From NCBI RefSeq assembly GCF_025195125.1, contig NZ_JAMGSL010000009.1, positions 253,091 through 317,090 on the forward strand: 64,000 nucleotides of DNA. The letters are read 5' to 3'. The first letter of the stretch is position 1, and the number at the start of each line of letters is the position of its first letter. The notes beneath the pieces are model-generated. The model saw nothing but the letters and a program-made list of their open reading frames with translations, did not search any database and was not told the origin of the DNA. A program made the translations under genes and the position numbers. The DNA comes from Streptomyces sp. Je 1-79 (GTDB taxonomy: Bacteria; Actinomycetota; Actinomycetes; Streptomycetales; Streptomycetaceae). Below are positions 51,313-60,128 of this stretch, piece by piece.

Positions 51313-51516
51313 TCAACGCGGCCAGACCGGCATCGAGACGAGTCGCTCCCACTCGCGGTCCGGCATCCCCGGCACGGTGCGTCCGGCCAGGGCCCACTGC
51401 TGGACCAGCGAGGAATAGACGGGGAAGGGTCCCCTGTCGGCAGGTGGCGGGTCCACCCCATAACGGCTCTTCGGAATGAAGGCCATCCGCTCCCATTTCC
51501 CGGGATCGGGTGCCAT
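51313..51516 (-). CDS. Small hypothetical protein (67 aa)
   Basis: ATG 51516 is preceded by GGGAGGGAAG, a better site than the upstream in-frame ATG at 51549. The protein is soluble, Pro- and Trp-containing (KWERMAFIPKSRYG; FPVYSSLVQQWALAGRTVPG; REWERLVSMPVWPR). No domain recognised. It is divergent from the LCP gene. Support is the ribosome site and protein-like composition only. Confidence 0.5.
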   Translation of the reverse strand: MAPDPGKWERMAFIPKSRYGVDPPPADRGPFPVYSSLVQQWALAGRTVPGMPDREWERLVSMPVWPR

Positions 51517-51665
51517 CTTCCCTCCCATCCACGGCTGTTCCCGCATCATTACACACCCCCCGCAGCGGAGTGATTCGACCGCACCACGTCGCGTCGCGAA
51601 CCTGTGTGCGACGCATATCGACCTATCGTGCGCTCATCCCATTTCCGAACCTGGGTGGTGTGCCC

Positions 51666-52703
51666 GTGACCGTCAGGAAATTCTCCCGCCCCAGCCTGCT
51701 CGTCCTCGCCTCCGCGGCGCTCGTCGCCCTCGGATCCGGGACGATCGCCGGTGCCGGGGCCCCGGCCCTGCCGTCCCCCCGGCACGGGCTCAACATCCTG
51801 GTCGCCGGAGTGGACAGCAGGCAGGGGCTCACGGCCGCCGAGCTGAACCGGTACTACGCCGGCGGCAAGGGGTGCGACTGCACCGACGTGATGATGCTGG
51901 TCCACATCTCGGCCGCGAACGACCGGGTCAGCGTGGTGAGTCTGCCCCGCGACTCGCTCACCGAGTTCCCCGGGGACCACGTCGACCGGCGGACGGGCAA
52001 GGTCCACGGACGGCATCCGGCGAAGATCAACGCGGCCCACACGGAGGGCGGACCCGCGTTCACCGTCGAGGCCGTCGAGCGGATGACGGGCACACCCGTC
52101 CACCGCTATCTGGAGATCGACTTCCGGCGCTTCATCGACGGCGTGGACCGCGTCGAGGGCGGGGTGCCGATCTGCACCGAGACGCAGCTCAAGGACCCGG
52201 TCACCGGGATCGACCTGGCGCCGGGGACCCGGCACGTCAAGGGCGGCGAGGCGCTCCAGTACGTACGGTCACGGCGCGCGGACGGGAAGATGGACTTCGG
52301 GCGGATCCAGAAGCAGCAGCGGTTCGTCGTCAACACGCTGAAGACGATCCGGGCCGACCTGACCGCCCCCACCCGGCTGCGGCTGCTGGCGTCGACCCTG
52401 CGCGGCACGGCGCACGTCGAACGCTCCCTGACCGTGACCGAGATGCTGATCCTCGGCGCCAGGCTGCGGGATCTCACCCCTGAGCGTACGGAGTTCGCCA
52501 TGGTGCCCATCCGCCGCTTCAACCCGCTCATCGCCGGCGTGGGCTCCTCGGTCGCGGTGGACGAGGAGCAGGCGGCGGAGGTCTTCGAGGCGCTGCGCTC
52601 CGACCGGCCGCTGCCGGCGGCCCGCCCCGGCCCCACGAGTGAGATCCCGCGAGGCCTGGGCGAGTACCGGCCGGCAGCCGGGGACAGCCTCGTATGCCCG
52701 TAG
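51666..52703 (+). CDS. LytR-CpsA-Psr (LCP) family glycopolymer transferase
   Basis: 345 aa from GTG 51666 (GGTGGTG upstream); GTG 51660 is a near alternative. A single N-terminal membrane segment (LLVLASAALVALGSGTIAGA) is followed by the LCP domain: LNILVAGVDSR, CDCTDVMMLVHIS, VSVVSLPRDSLTEF (conserved Arg/Asp), KINAAHTEGGPAFTVEAVERMTG, LEIDFRRFIDGVDRVEGGV, GGEALQYVRSR and DFGRIQKQQRFV. LCP enzymes move polyprenyl-linked glycopolymers onto peptidoglycan. It is the natural candidate for anchoring the polymer made by the 36518-46443 genes. Confidence 0.94.
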   Translation: MTVRKFSRPSLLVLASAALVALGSGTIAGAGAPALPSPRHGLNILVAGVDSRQGLTAAELNRYYAGGKGCDCTDVMMLVHISAANDRVSVVSLPRDSLTEFPGDHVDRRTGKVHGRHPAKINAAHTEGGPAFTVEAVERMTGTPVHRYLEIDFRRFIDGVDRVEGGVPICTETQLKDPVTGIDLAPGTRHVKGGEALQYVRSRRADGKMDFGRIQKQQRFVVNTLKTIRADLTAPTRLRLLASTLRGTAHVERSLTVTEMLILGARLRDLTPERTEFAMVPIRRFNPLIAGVGSSVAVDEEQAAEVFEALRSDRPLPAARPGPTSEIPRGLGEYRPAAGDSLVCP

Positions 52704-52720
52704 CGTCCCCGGCGCGCGGC

Positions 52721-54751
52721 TCAGTGGGCGAGCGTGCGGGCCAGTTCGGCCGGGTCCGTCGTCGGCGCGTCGCAGGTGAAGTGACGGCAGACGTACGCGG
52801 CCGCTCCCCCGCCCACCAGCGGACGGTCCTTGAGCAGCGGGAACTCCTCGCCGTCCGGGGCGCCGAAGGCGACCACGGCACCGGGCGCGGGGGCGAGCAG
52901 CGCGGTGCGGTGCAGCGCCCGGGCCGGGCCGTCGTCACCGCCGGGGCCGACCACCGCGATCTCGCGGGGACCGTCCAGCAGGGCCTCCGCCGTGGCCAGA
53001 CCCCAGCCGATGAACCGGGGCGCGCGCGGACCGAGCGCCTTGACCACGCCGAGCGCGCCCTCGGCGGCGGTGCGGTGCGCCTCGGAGCCGGTGTGCGCGG
53101 CGTACGAGAGGAGCGCGCCGGCGGCGGCCGTCCAGCCGGAGGGGGTCGCGTTGTCGGTCGGGTCCTGCGGGCGGCGGATCAGCGTCTCGGCGTCATGGGC
53201 CGTGTCGTACAGGGCGCCGCCCTCGGCGACGAACTGGTCCAGGACGATGTCGAGCAGGAAACCCGCGAACTCCAGCCAGACGCCCTCGCCGGTCACCCCG
53301 GCGAGCGTGAGGAAGCCCTCGGCGACGTCCGCGTAGTCCTCCAGGACCCCGGCGTTGGCCCCGGCCTTGCCGTCCTTGGAGGTACGGAAGAGCCGCGCGC
53401 CCTCGCCCATGTGGATCCGTACGAGCAGGTCGGCGGCCTCCGTGGCGCGCTCGACCAGGTCGGGCCGGTCGAAGAAGGCACCGGTCTCGGCGAGGGCCGC
53501 GATCGCGAGGCCGTTCCAGGCGGCGACGATCTTGTCGTCGCGGCCGGGGCGCTCGCGCCGGTCGCGGGCGGCGAGCAGCCGCTCCTTGACCGAGGCGGTC
53601 ACCTCCGCGTCGGCGCCGCCCGCGTCCCGGGGAAGCTGGAGGACGGAGGCGCCCTCCTCGAAGGTGCCCTCCTCGGTGACGCCGAAGTGCCGCGCGGCGA
53701 AGGCGGCGTCCTCCTCGCCGAGGACGTCGGCCAGCTGCGCCGGGGTCCACACGTAGTAGGCGCCCTCGACGTGCCTGCCCGTGCTGTCGGCGCTGTCCGC
53801 GTCGAGCGCGGAGGCGAAACCGCCCTCCGGGGTGCGCAGTTCGCGGACCATGAAGTCGGCCGTCTCCAGGGCGACCCGGCGGGCCAGGTCGCTGCCGGTG
53901 GCCCGCCACAGATGCGCGTACACCCGGCACAGCAGGGCGTTGTCGTAGAGCATCTTCTCGAAGTGCGGGACGACCCAGTCGCGGTCCACCGCGTAGCGGG
54001 CGAAACCGCCGCCGAGCTGGTCGTAGATCCCGCCGCGCGCCATCGCCTCGCAGGTGTCGGCGGCCATCTGGAGGGCGCCCTCGGCTCCCGTACGGACGTG
54101 GTGGCGCAGCAGGAACTCCAGCGCCATCGACGGCGGGAACTTGGGCGCACCGCCGAAGCCGCCGCTGCGGCTGTCGTACTCGCGGGTCAGACCCAGCAGC
54201 GCCTGGGAGAGCTCCGGCTCGCCGGGCACGCCGTCGCCGCCGAAGGCGAGGGAGCGGGCGGAGAGGTCCTCGACGATCTTCCCGGCGACCTCGCCGACCT
54301 CCTCGCGACGGTCGGTCCAGGCCCGGGCGACGCCGTCGAGGACGTCACCGAAGGAGGGCATGCCGTGCTTGGACTCCGGCGGGAAGTACGTACCGAAGTA
54401 GAACGGCTCCGCGTCCGGGGTGAGGAAGACGGTCATCGGCCAGCCGCCCTGGCCGGTCGCCGCCTGCACGGCCTCCATGTAGACGGCGTCGACGTCGGGC
54501 CGCTCCTCGCGGTCGACCTTGACGGCGACGAAGTGCTCGTTGACATAGGCGGCGGTCGTCTCGTCCTCGAAGGACTCGTGGGCCATCACATGGCACCAGT
54601 GACAACTGCTGTAGCCAACGCTGAGCAGCACGGGAACCTCGCGCCGGCGCGCCTCCTCGAACGCCTCGGCCGACCACGGCCACCAGTCGACCGGGTTGTC
54701 GGCATGCTGCAGCAGATACGGGGACGTCTCATGGGCCAGTCTGTTCGGCAT
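52721..54751 (-). CDS. Thioredoxin-domain protein, YyaL/spermatogenesis-associated protein 20 family
   Basis: 676 aa from ATG 54751 with GGATGGAG upstream. The N-terminal 170 residues are a thioredoxin-like domain (NRLAHETSPYLLQHADNPVDWWPW; VGYSSCHWCHVMAHESFED with CxxC-type SCHWC). The rest is an alpha/alpha six-barrel resembling N-acylglucosamine epimerases (GGIYDQLGGGFARYAVDRDWVVPHFEKMLYDNA; DADSADSTGRHVEGAYYVWTP). The family is widespread and its biochemical role is unsettled. Convergent with LCP, it probably lies outside the surface locus as a core gene. Confidence 0.95.
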   Translation of the reverse strand: MPNRLAHETSPYLLQHADNPVDWWPWSAEAFEEARRREVPVLLSVGYSSCHWCHVMAHESFEDETTAAYVNEHFVAVKVDREERPDVDAVYMEAVQAATGQGGWPMTVFLTPDAEPFYFGTYFPPESKHGMPSFGDVLDGVARAWTDRREEVGEVAGKIVEDLSARSLAFGGDGVPGEPELSQALLGLTREYDSRSGGFGGAPKFPPSMALEFLLRHHVRTGAEGALQMAADTCEAMARGGIYDQLGGGFARYAVDRDWVVPHFEKMLYDNALLCRVYAHLWRATGSDLARRVALETADFMVRELRTPEGGFASALDADSADSTGRHVEGAYYVWTPAQLADVLGEEDAAFAARHFGVTEEGTFEEGASVLQLPRDAGGADAEVTASVKERLLAARDRRERPGRDDKIVAAWNGLAIAALAETGAFFDRPDLVERATEAADLLVRIHMGEGARLFRTSKDGKAGANAGVLEDYADVAEGFLTLAGVTGEGVWLEFAGFLLDIVLDQFVAEGGALYDTAHDAETLIRRPQDPTDNATPSGWTAAAGALLSYAAHTGSEAHRTAAEGALGVVKALGPRAPRFIGWGLATAEALLDGPREIAVVGPGGDDGPARALHRTALLAPAPGAVVAFGAPDGEEFPLLKDRPLVGGGAAAYVCRHFTCDAPTTDPAELARTLAH

Positions 54752-54838
54752 GTCTCCATCCTCGCGCACACGACAAGGCCCCGGTCGTACGCCACGGGTG
54801 GCGGGGCGCGAACGGGGCAGTGATAGTGGTACGGAAAG

Positions 54839-54879
54839 CGGCCCCGTTCCTCGCAGGTCGAATGCGAGGAACGGGGCCG
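54839..54879 (-). terminator. Stem-loop terminator after the rodlin gene
   Basis: 17-bp perfect arms (CGGCCCCGTTCCTCGCA / TGCGAGGAACGGGGCCG) with a 7-nt loop, 22 bp beyond the rodlin stop on the minus strand, followed by CTTTCC. Confidence 0.88.
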
Positions 54880-54900
54880 TTTTCAGCGGTCCGGTCGGAC

Positions 54901-55293
54901 TCAGCCGCCGACGTTCCCGTTCTGGGACAGAACCTCACCCAGGATGTGCGAGAGGGCGTTGTCGCCGTTCTGCTCCACCGAGTTCTGGGTGCAGGTCTGG
55001 TTCTGCGCCGGGTTGCCGAGGACGTCCTGGACCGCGACCGGGACCGCGATGACACCGATCGGAACCTGCGCCTGGAGCTTCTGGACGTCGAAGCAGTGCA
55101 GCACGCCACCGTTGACGAGACCGAAGTTCGGGCTCATGTAGCCACCGGTGGAGTTGCTGCCGATCGACTGCTTCGACGTGTTGCCGATGATGTTGGCGCT
55201 GCCGCCGTCGTTGCCGGCCGCCGACGCAGCGGTCGCGGAAACGCCGACGACCGAGGCCGCAACTGCCGCCGTAGCAAGAACCTTCTTGATCAC
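54901..55293 (-). CDS. Rodlin-like secreted protein
   Basis: 130 aa from GTG 55293 (GGAAG upstream). Signal VIKKVLATAAVAASVVGVSATAASA. The mature part has rodlin features: NDGGSANIIGNTSKQSIGSNSTGGYMSPNFGLVNGG, then LHCFDVQKLQAQVPIGVIAVPVAVQDVLGNPAQNQTCTQNSVEQNGDNALSHIL. RdlA/RdlB-type proteins organise chaplin fibrils into rodlets on aerial hyphae. Here there is a single copy, while S. coelicolor carries an rdlA-rdlB pair. It is divergent from the STAND NTPase gene. Confidence 0.9.
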   Translation of the reverse strand: MIKKVLATAAVAASVVGVSATAASAAGNDGGSANIIGNTSKQSIGSNSTGGYMSPNFGLVNGGVLHCFDVQKLQAQVPIGVIAVPVAVQDVLGNPAQNQTCTQNSVEQNGDNALSHILGEVLSQNGNVGG

Positions 55294-55536
55294 GAGTCTT
55301 CCTTCTTGAGCTCGAGGGCCCTGGATTGCTCCGTTAGCCGAAGCACGCTGATCAACTGCCGGAGAGGGGATTGGTTCCGGGGCGTCACTCGGACGCGGTA
55401 TTCGGCAGATGAACGCCATCGGACGCCGTGTCGAGGGGCAGGCGTTCGGGACGCCGGTCGGCCCGCTCCCTCGCGCCCACGCGCGTCCCGCAGCACACTT
55501 GTGGCCGCAAGCGGAAGCTCTCGGAGGGGGACGCAC

Positions 55537-58500
55537 ATGCGGGACAGCCACCAGGCCGAAGCCGAACGGCTGTTGGCACGCGCCGTGGAGGAGGAGGTGC
55601 GGCGCTCCGGCGGCCGCCTCGACGCCACGGCGCTGCTGGCACGCGGCCGGGCCGCGCTGGACACCATGGCGGCGGGTGCGGGTGAGGAGTACGGGGTCTA
55701 TCTGCGGGCGCTGGAGGAGGCGGAGGCGGAACAGCGCTCGCTGGGCGACCGGTTCAGCGGAGCCGCCGTGGGAGCACCCGCGCTGGTCACCGCCGTCGCG
55801 GCGGTCGCGGCCTTCGGCGCGGACCTGGCGCTGGGCACGGCGGCCGGGACGGCGCTGGGAGCCGCGGCCGTCGTGGCGGCCGCGGGCGCGGCGACGACGG
55901 TCCTGAAGGTGACCGCCGGGCACTGGCCGGCCGCGCACCGCCGGGCGGGCGCCCTCGGCCAGCCGGGCGGCACCGAGCAGCTGCGGCTCCAGTGGCTGAC
56001 GGCCCTCGACGTCCGGGGCGTACGGCCCTTCATCGACCAGCAGCGCGTCCTGCTCGCCACCACGCAGCAGCCCGCGCAGAAGGTCGTGTCGCAGCTGCGG
56101 GGCTCCGACCGCAGCGCGGCGGCCCGGCGGCGGACGGTCCTGGAGCAGTCCTTCGGTCATCTCCCCGACTCGGGAGGACCGTTCACCGGGCGGCGGACGG
56201 AGCTGGCCCAGATCACCCAGTGGGTGCAGGCCGGGCGGGCGTCGACGCAGACCCGGCCGACGGTCGTGATGCTCCACGGAGAGCAGGGCTCGGGCCGGAC
56301 GACGCTCGCGGTACGGGCGGCGCACGCGCTGCGGGACCAGTTCCGCGGGGCGTGCGTGGTGGACCTGCGGGGCGGGACGCACGGCGAGAAGCCGCTGACG
56401 ACCCGGGAGGCGCTGCTGCATCTGCTGAACCGGCTGGGCGCGCCCCGCGAGCAGCTGCTGTTCCGCGAGCGGTCCTCCGCGGAGCAGCAGGTGCGCAGGC
56501 TGGCCGAGCTGTACCACCAGCATCTGACCGGGCTGCCGGTGACGGTGATCCTGGACGACGCGGTGGAGGCGGAGCAGGTCCGCACGCTCCTGCCCGAGCG
56601 CTCCGACAGCCTGGTCCTGGTCACCTGCCGGGAGCCGCTGGAGCTGGGCGCGGACGTGCCGGCTTCCGTGCACCGGCTGCCGGTGGCAGCGCTGGACGCG
56701 GCGGGAGCGGAGGAGCTGCTGCGGGAGGCAGCGTGGGCGCCGGACCCGGGGCCGTACGACTCCGAGGCCTTCGAGGCGATCCGGGAGCTGTGCGGTGGGC
56801 TGCCGCTGGCGCTGCGGGTCGCCGGTTCGTCGCTGGGCCGCCGCTCGATGAGCGATCTGGCGCAGCTCCTCGCGCGACCGGGCTGGAACCCGACGCCGCT
56901 CGAACGGGCCCTTTCCATACGGTACTTCACCGATCTCGACGAGGACGGCAGGCTGCTGCTCCGGCGCCTGGCGCTCGCCGGGCGGGCCTCGCTCGGTGCG
57001 GCGGCCGCGGGGGCGCTGCTCGGCGGGAGCGGGCAGGAGGGGGCCCGGCTGCTCGCGGAACTGGCCCGGGCCGGTCTCCTCGACCATGTCCGTGGGGAGC
57101 GGTACCGGCTGCACGACGCGGTGCGCGCGTTCGCGGCGGCCCGGCTCAGGGACGAGGAGGACGCGGCGGCGATCGCGGCGGCGCAGGAGCGGCTGATCCA
57201 GAACTACGCCGAGCTCGCGGACGCGGTGATCCGGATGGTCGACGGCAAGATGTCGACCCGCGCCGACCGGTTCGACGGGCACGGCTTCGGGTCTCTGGAG
57301 GCGGCGCTGCGCTGGCTGGACGACGAGTCGAGCTTCATCACGTCGGCGCTGCGTCACGCCGAGGGCGTGGACCAGCAGGCGGTACTGAATCTGCTCGGCG
57401 CGCTCTGCGACTACTGCCTGCTGCGCGGCGACCTCTACCGGCTGGGTGAGATCAACGAGCTGACCGACGCGGTCGGGCAGGGACTCCTGTCCCGGTCGGT
57501 GCAGTGGCGGACCGGTATCGCGGCCCGGCAGCTCGGCGAGCTCGACAAGGCGCGCACCACGCTGACCTCGGTGGTCTCCCTCTACCAGGAAGCGCACCAG
57601 GACGCGGGGGCGGCGCTCGCGCTCTGCTCGCTCGGGATCACGCTGCACCACCAGGGCAATCTGACGGAGGCGTCCGCGAAGCTGCGGGAGGCCCTGGTGC
57701 TCCAGGAGCCGGAGTCGCTCGCCGCCGACCGGGGCTGGACGCTGCACGCCCTCGCCGCGGTCGAGCGGGACCGGGCGAACCTGGCCGAGGCGCTGACCCT
57801 GCTGCGCGCGGCCCTGGAGCTGCACCGGGAGAACGAGTCCGTGCACGGCGAGGCCTGGGCGCACTTCCAGCTGGGCCAGGTGTGTCTGCGCATGGGCGAC
57901 GTGGAGCGGGCCGACGCCGAGCTGCGCGCGGCGCTCGACCGGTACGGACGGACCCGTGACGGGCGGGGCGAGGCGTGGGCGCTGACCCAGCTGGCCCGCG
58001 CCCGGCTCGTCGAGGGCGAGGTCACGCCGGCGGTCGACGGCCTGCGCCAGGCCCTCTCCCGCCACCGTGACCAGGAGGACGCCCGTGGCGAGGCCTGGAC
58101 GCTGTACTACCTGGGGCACGCGCTCGAAGAGCGCGGGGACCTCGATCAGGCGGTGCGGGAGCTGGAGCGGGCCCGCACGATGTTCTCCCGGATGCGGGAC
58201 GTGTACGGGCTCGCCTGCGCCCGGCACCACTCGGGGCGGGTCACCCGCGACCAGCGGGCGGCCCAGACCGGCAACCTGCGCAATTCCGGCTTCGCCCGGC
58301 AGCTCCTGGTGGACGCCCGGGCGGACTTCCACCGCATCGGCGTGGCCCACGGAGAGGCCTGGACCTGCCTGGAGCTGGCGATCGTGGACGCCGGGAACGG
58401 GAAGGCGGCGCAGGCCCTGGAGCTGTGCGCGGAGTCGGAGCGGCTCTTCCTGTCGTACGACGACCGCCGGGGCGCCGACTGGGCCCGCTTCCTGCGCTGC

Positions 58501-58749
58501 ACGCTGCTGCCGTACGCCTCACCGGGCGGCGTCGAGGTGGGCACGGCGGTGGCCCAGGAGGAGCTGAGCCTGCTGGCCCGGGACCGTCATCCGACGCGGG
58601 ACGGAAAGCTGGAGGACTGCGCGGAGGCGTACGCCCTGGTCCTGGAGCGGGGCGTCCAGCTGGAGGCGGGCTGGCAGGCCTGGGACCTGGGGATGGTGCC
58701 GAACCGCCACGCGCGGGAGGTGATGGGCGTCCCGGTGGAGGCGGCGTAG
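55537..58749 (+). CDS. STAND-type NTPase with TPR repeats and N-terminal hydrophobic segments
   Basis: 1070 aa from ATG 55537 with GGAGGGGG upstream. Residues 76-128 contain two Ala-rich hydrophobic segments, possibly a membrane hairpin. Residues 215-560 are an NB-ARC-like NTPase: FTGRRTELAQITQWV, P-loop GEQGSGRTT at 248-256 with Arg254 in place of the usual Lys, Walker B VTVILDDAVEAE, SLVLVTCREP, GGLPLALRVAGSSL (GLPL box), and a winged-helix region (RYRLHDAVRAFAAARL). Residues 640-1070 are TPRs. STAND proteins act as switches in signalling or immunity. No fused effector is seen. Partner unknown. Confidence 0.9.
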   Translation: MRDSHQAEAERLLARAVEEEVRRSGGRLDATALLARGRAALDTMAAGAGEEYGVYLRALEEAEAEQRSLGDRFSGAAVGAPALVTAVAAVAAFGADLALGTAAGTALGAAAVVAAAGAATTVLKVTAGHWPAAHRRAGALGQPGGTEQLRLQWLTALDVRGVRPFIDQQRVLLATTQQPAQKVVSQLRGSDRSAAARRRTVLEQSFGHLPDSGGPFTGRRTELAQITQWVQAGRASTQTRPTVVMLHGEQGSGRTTLAVRAAHALRDQFRGACVVDLRGGTHGEKPLTTREALLHLLNRLGAPREQLLFRERSSAEQQVRRLAELYHQHLTGLPVTVILDDAVEAEQVRTLLPERSDSLVLVTCREPLELGADVPASVHRLPVAALDAAGAEELLREAAWAPDPGPYDSEAFEAIRELCGGLPLALRVAGSSLGRRSMSDLAQLLARPGWNPTPLERALSIRYFTDLDEDGRLLLRRLALAGRASLGAAAAGALLGGSGQEGARLLAELARAGLLDHVRGERYRLHDAVRAFAAARLRDEEDAAAIAAAQERLIQNYAELADAVIRMVDGKMSTRADRFDGHGFGSLEAALRWLDDESSFITSALRHAEGVDQQAVLNLLGALCDYCLLRGDLYRLGEINELTDAVGQGLLSRSVQWRTGIAARQLGELDKARTTLTSVVSLYQEAHQDAGAALALCSLGITLHHQGNLTEASAKLREALVLQEPESLAADRGWTLHALAAVERDRANLAEALTLLRAALELHRENESVHGEAWAHFQLGQVCLRMGDVERADAELRAALDRYGRTRDGRGEAWALTQLARARLVEGEVTPAVDGLRQALSRHRDQEDARGEAWTLYYLGHALEERGDLDQAVRELERARTMFSRMRDVYGLACARHHSGRVTRDQRAAQTGNLRNSGFARQLLVDARADFHRIGVAHGEAWTCLELAIVDAGNGKAAQALELCAESERLFLSYDDRRGADWARFLRCTLLPYASPGGVEVGTAVAQEELSLLARDRHPTRDGKLEDCAEAYALVLERGVQLEAGWQAWDLGMVPNRHAREVMGVPVEAA

Positions 58750-58813
58750 GCGGGGGCCCGGGGTAGACCGGCGCCGGCGGACGCCGCGGGCCCCGGGAAC
58801 GGCGCGCTGGCCC

Positions 58814-58889
58814 CCGGGGACGGCTCGGTGCGGGCTCTCCTCGGGCGGTGCGGCGCTCCGGGGACGGCTCGGTGCGGGCTCTCCTCGGG
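58814..58889. repeat. Two 32-bp direct repeats, 44-bp period
   Basis: Identical 32-bp copies at 58814-58845 and 58858-58889, containing GGGGACGGCTCGGTGCGGGC, lie between the STAND gene and the convergent small membrane protein gene. Noncoding in my reading. Confidence 0.8.
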
Positions 58890-58916
58890 GGAGGCCCGCA
58901 CCGCGGCGGTCGGCCG

Positions 58917-59150
58917 CTACTCCCGGGCCGTCGCCTTGCCGCCCTGCGCGGCGGCGGCCGCCTTCGGGTCGGGGGTCTCCTCGAAGGAGACCTTGCCCAT
59001 GTGGCGGTTCATCGACTTCATCAGCATCCAGACGGCCACGGCCATCACGGCGAAGACCACGAACCCGAGGACGCCGGGGGTCACCTTGTTCTCGTCCAGC
59101 TCTTTCGCGGCGAGGGGGACGAGCTGGGTCAGTGCCAGGTGTGCGCTCAT
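58917..59150 (-). CDS. Small single-span membrane protein downstream of mca (77 aa)
   Basis: The start is ATG 59150 (MSAHLALTQLVPLAAKELDENK), immediately after the mca stop; an ATG at 59159 overlapping that stop would add three residues. One transmembrane segment (VLGFVVFAVMAVAVWMLMKSM), then a charged cytoplasmic tail (HMGKVSFEETPDPKAAAAAQ). No domain recognised. Tight linkage suggests co-expression with mca; function unknown. Confidence 0.8.
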   Translation of the reverse strand: MSAHLALTQLVPLAAKELDENKVTPGVLGFVVFAVMAVAVWMLMKSMNRHMGKVSFEETPDPKAAAAAQGGKATARE

Positions 59151-59151
59151 G

Positions 59152-60033
59152 TCAGGCATTGTCGCGGATGCCCGCGAAGAGGTCGTCCTCGGGGAGGGAG
59201 GTGGGCACCAGCGACTTGCTGAGCTCGTACTCCTCCGTCGGCCAGACCTCCTTCTGGATCTCCATCGGCACCCGGAACCAGCCGCCGTCCGGATCGATCT
59301 GCGTACGGTGGGCGATCAGCGCCTTGTCGCGGATCTCGAAGAAGTCCGCGCACGGCACGTGCGTGGTCAGGATCCGCTCCGTGCGCTCGAACTCGTTCCA
59401 GCGCTTCAGCCAGTCGCCGTACGGCGACTCCAGGCCCCGGTCCAGGAGCGCCTGGTGCAGGGCCATGGTGCGCGGCTTGTTGAAGCCCTGGTTGTAGTAG
59501 ACCTTCTGGGGCTGGTACGCCGGGCCGAACTCGGCCTCCGGGTACTTCGCGGTGTCCGCGGCGCCCTCGAAGGCCACCATCGTGATCTTGTGGGTCATGA
59601 TGTGGTCGGGGTGGGGGTACCCGCCGTTCTCGTCGTAGGTCGTGATGACCTGCGGACGGAAGGCGCGGATCTTGCGGACCAGCGCGCCGGCGGCCGTGTC
59701 CACGTCCTCCAGGGCGAAGCAGCCCTCGGGCAGCGGGGGCAGCGGGTCGCCCTCGGGCAGGCCGGAGTCGACGAAGCCCAGCCACTCCTGCCTGACGCCC
59801 AGGATCTCCCGGGCCTCGTCCATCTCCTTGCGGCGGACCTCGTGGATGTTCGCCTCGATGTAGGCGTCACCCTGGAGCTTGGGGTTGAGGATGGAGCCGC
59901 GCTCGCCGCCCGTGCACGTGACCACGAGCACGTCCACCCCCTCGGACACATACTTGGCCATCGTCGCCGCGCCCTTGCTCGACTCGTCGTCGGGGTGGGC
60001 GTGAACGGCCATCAGTCGCAGCTGCTCAGTCAA
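59152..60033 (-). CDS. mca: Mycothiol S-conjugate amidase Mca
   Basis: 293 aa from TTG 60033, supported by CAGAGGA upstream and by the usual MTEQLRLMAVHAHPDDES start of streptomycete Mca; an internal ATG at 60012 is less likely. LmbE-fold zinc amidase motifs: AVHAHPDDESSKGAATMA (His, Asp, Asp) and GGYPHPDHIMTHKI (His ligand). It cleaves mycothiol S-conjugates to mercapturic acids and GlcN-Ins for detoxification. Followed without gap by the small membrane protein gene. Confidence 0.97.
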   Translation of the reverse strand: MTEQLRLMAVHAHPDDESSKGAATMAKYVSEGVDVLVVTCTGGERGSILNPKLQGDAYIEANIHEVRRKEMDEAREILGVRQEWLGFVDSGLPEGDPLPPLPEGCFALEDVDTAAGALVRKIRAFRPQVITTYDENGGYPHPDHIMTHKITMVAFEGAADTAKYPEAEFGPAYQPQKVYYNQGFNKPRTMALHQALLDRGLESPYGDWLKRWNEFERTERILTTHVPCADFFEIRDKALIAHRTQIDPDGGWFRVPMEIQKEVWPTEEYELSKSLVPTSLPEDDLFAGIRDNA

Positions 60034-60128
60034 GACTCGATCCTCTGTGATTCGTCGCTGAGGGAGGTCTCTATAGTGACGGAACCGGGGGGCTGAAAAT
60101 TCCCACCCCCGCGGCGAGAGGAACGATC

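Noticed and set aside
54901..58350. Leftward open frame of 1149 codons spanning rodlin and the STAND gene
   Set aside because: Only its last 130 codons are the rodlin gene; the rest is antisense to the STAND NTPase and reads as shadow sequence.
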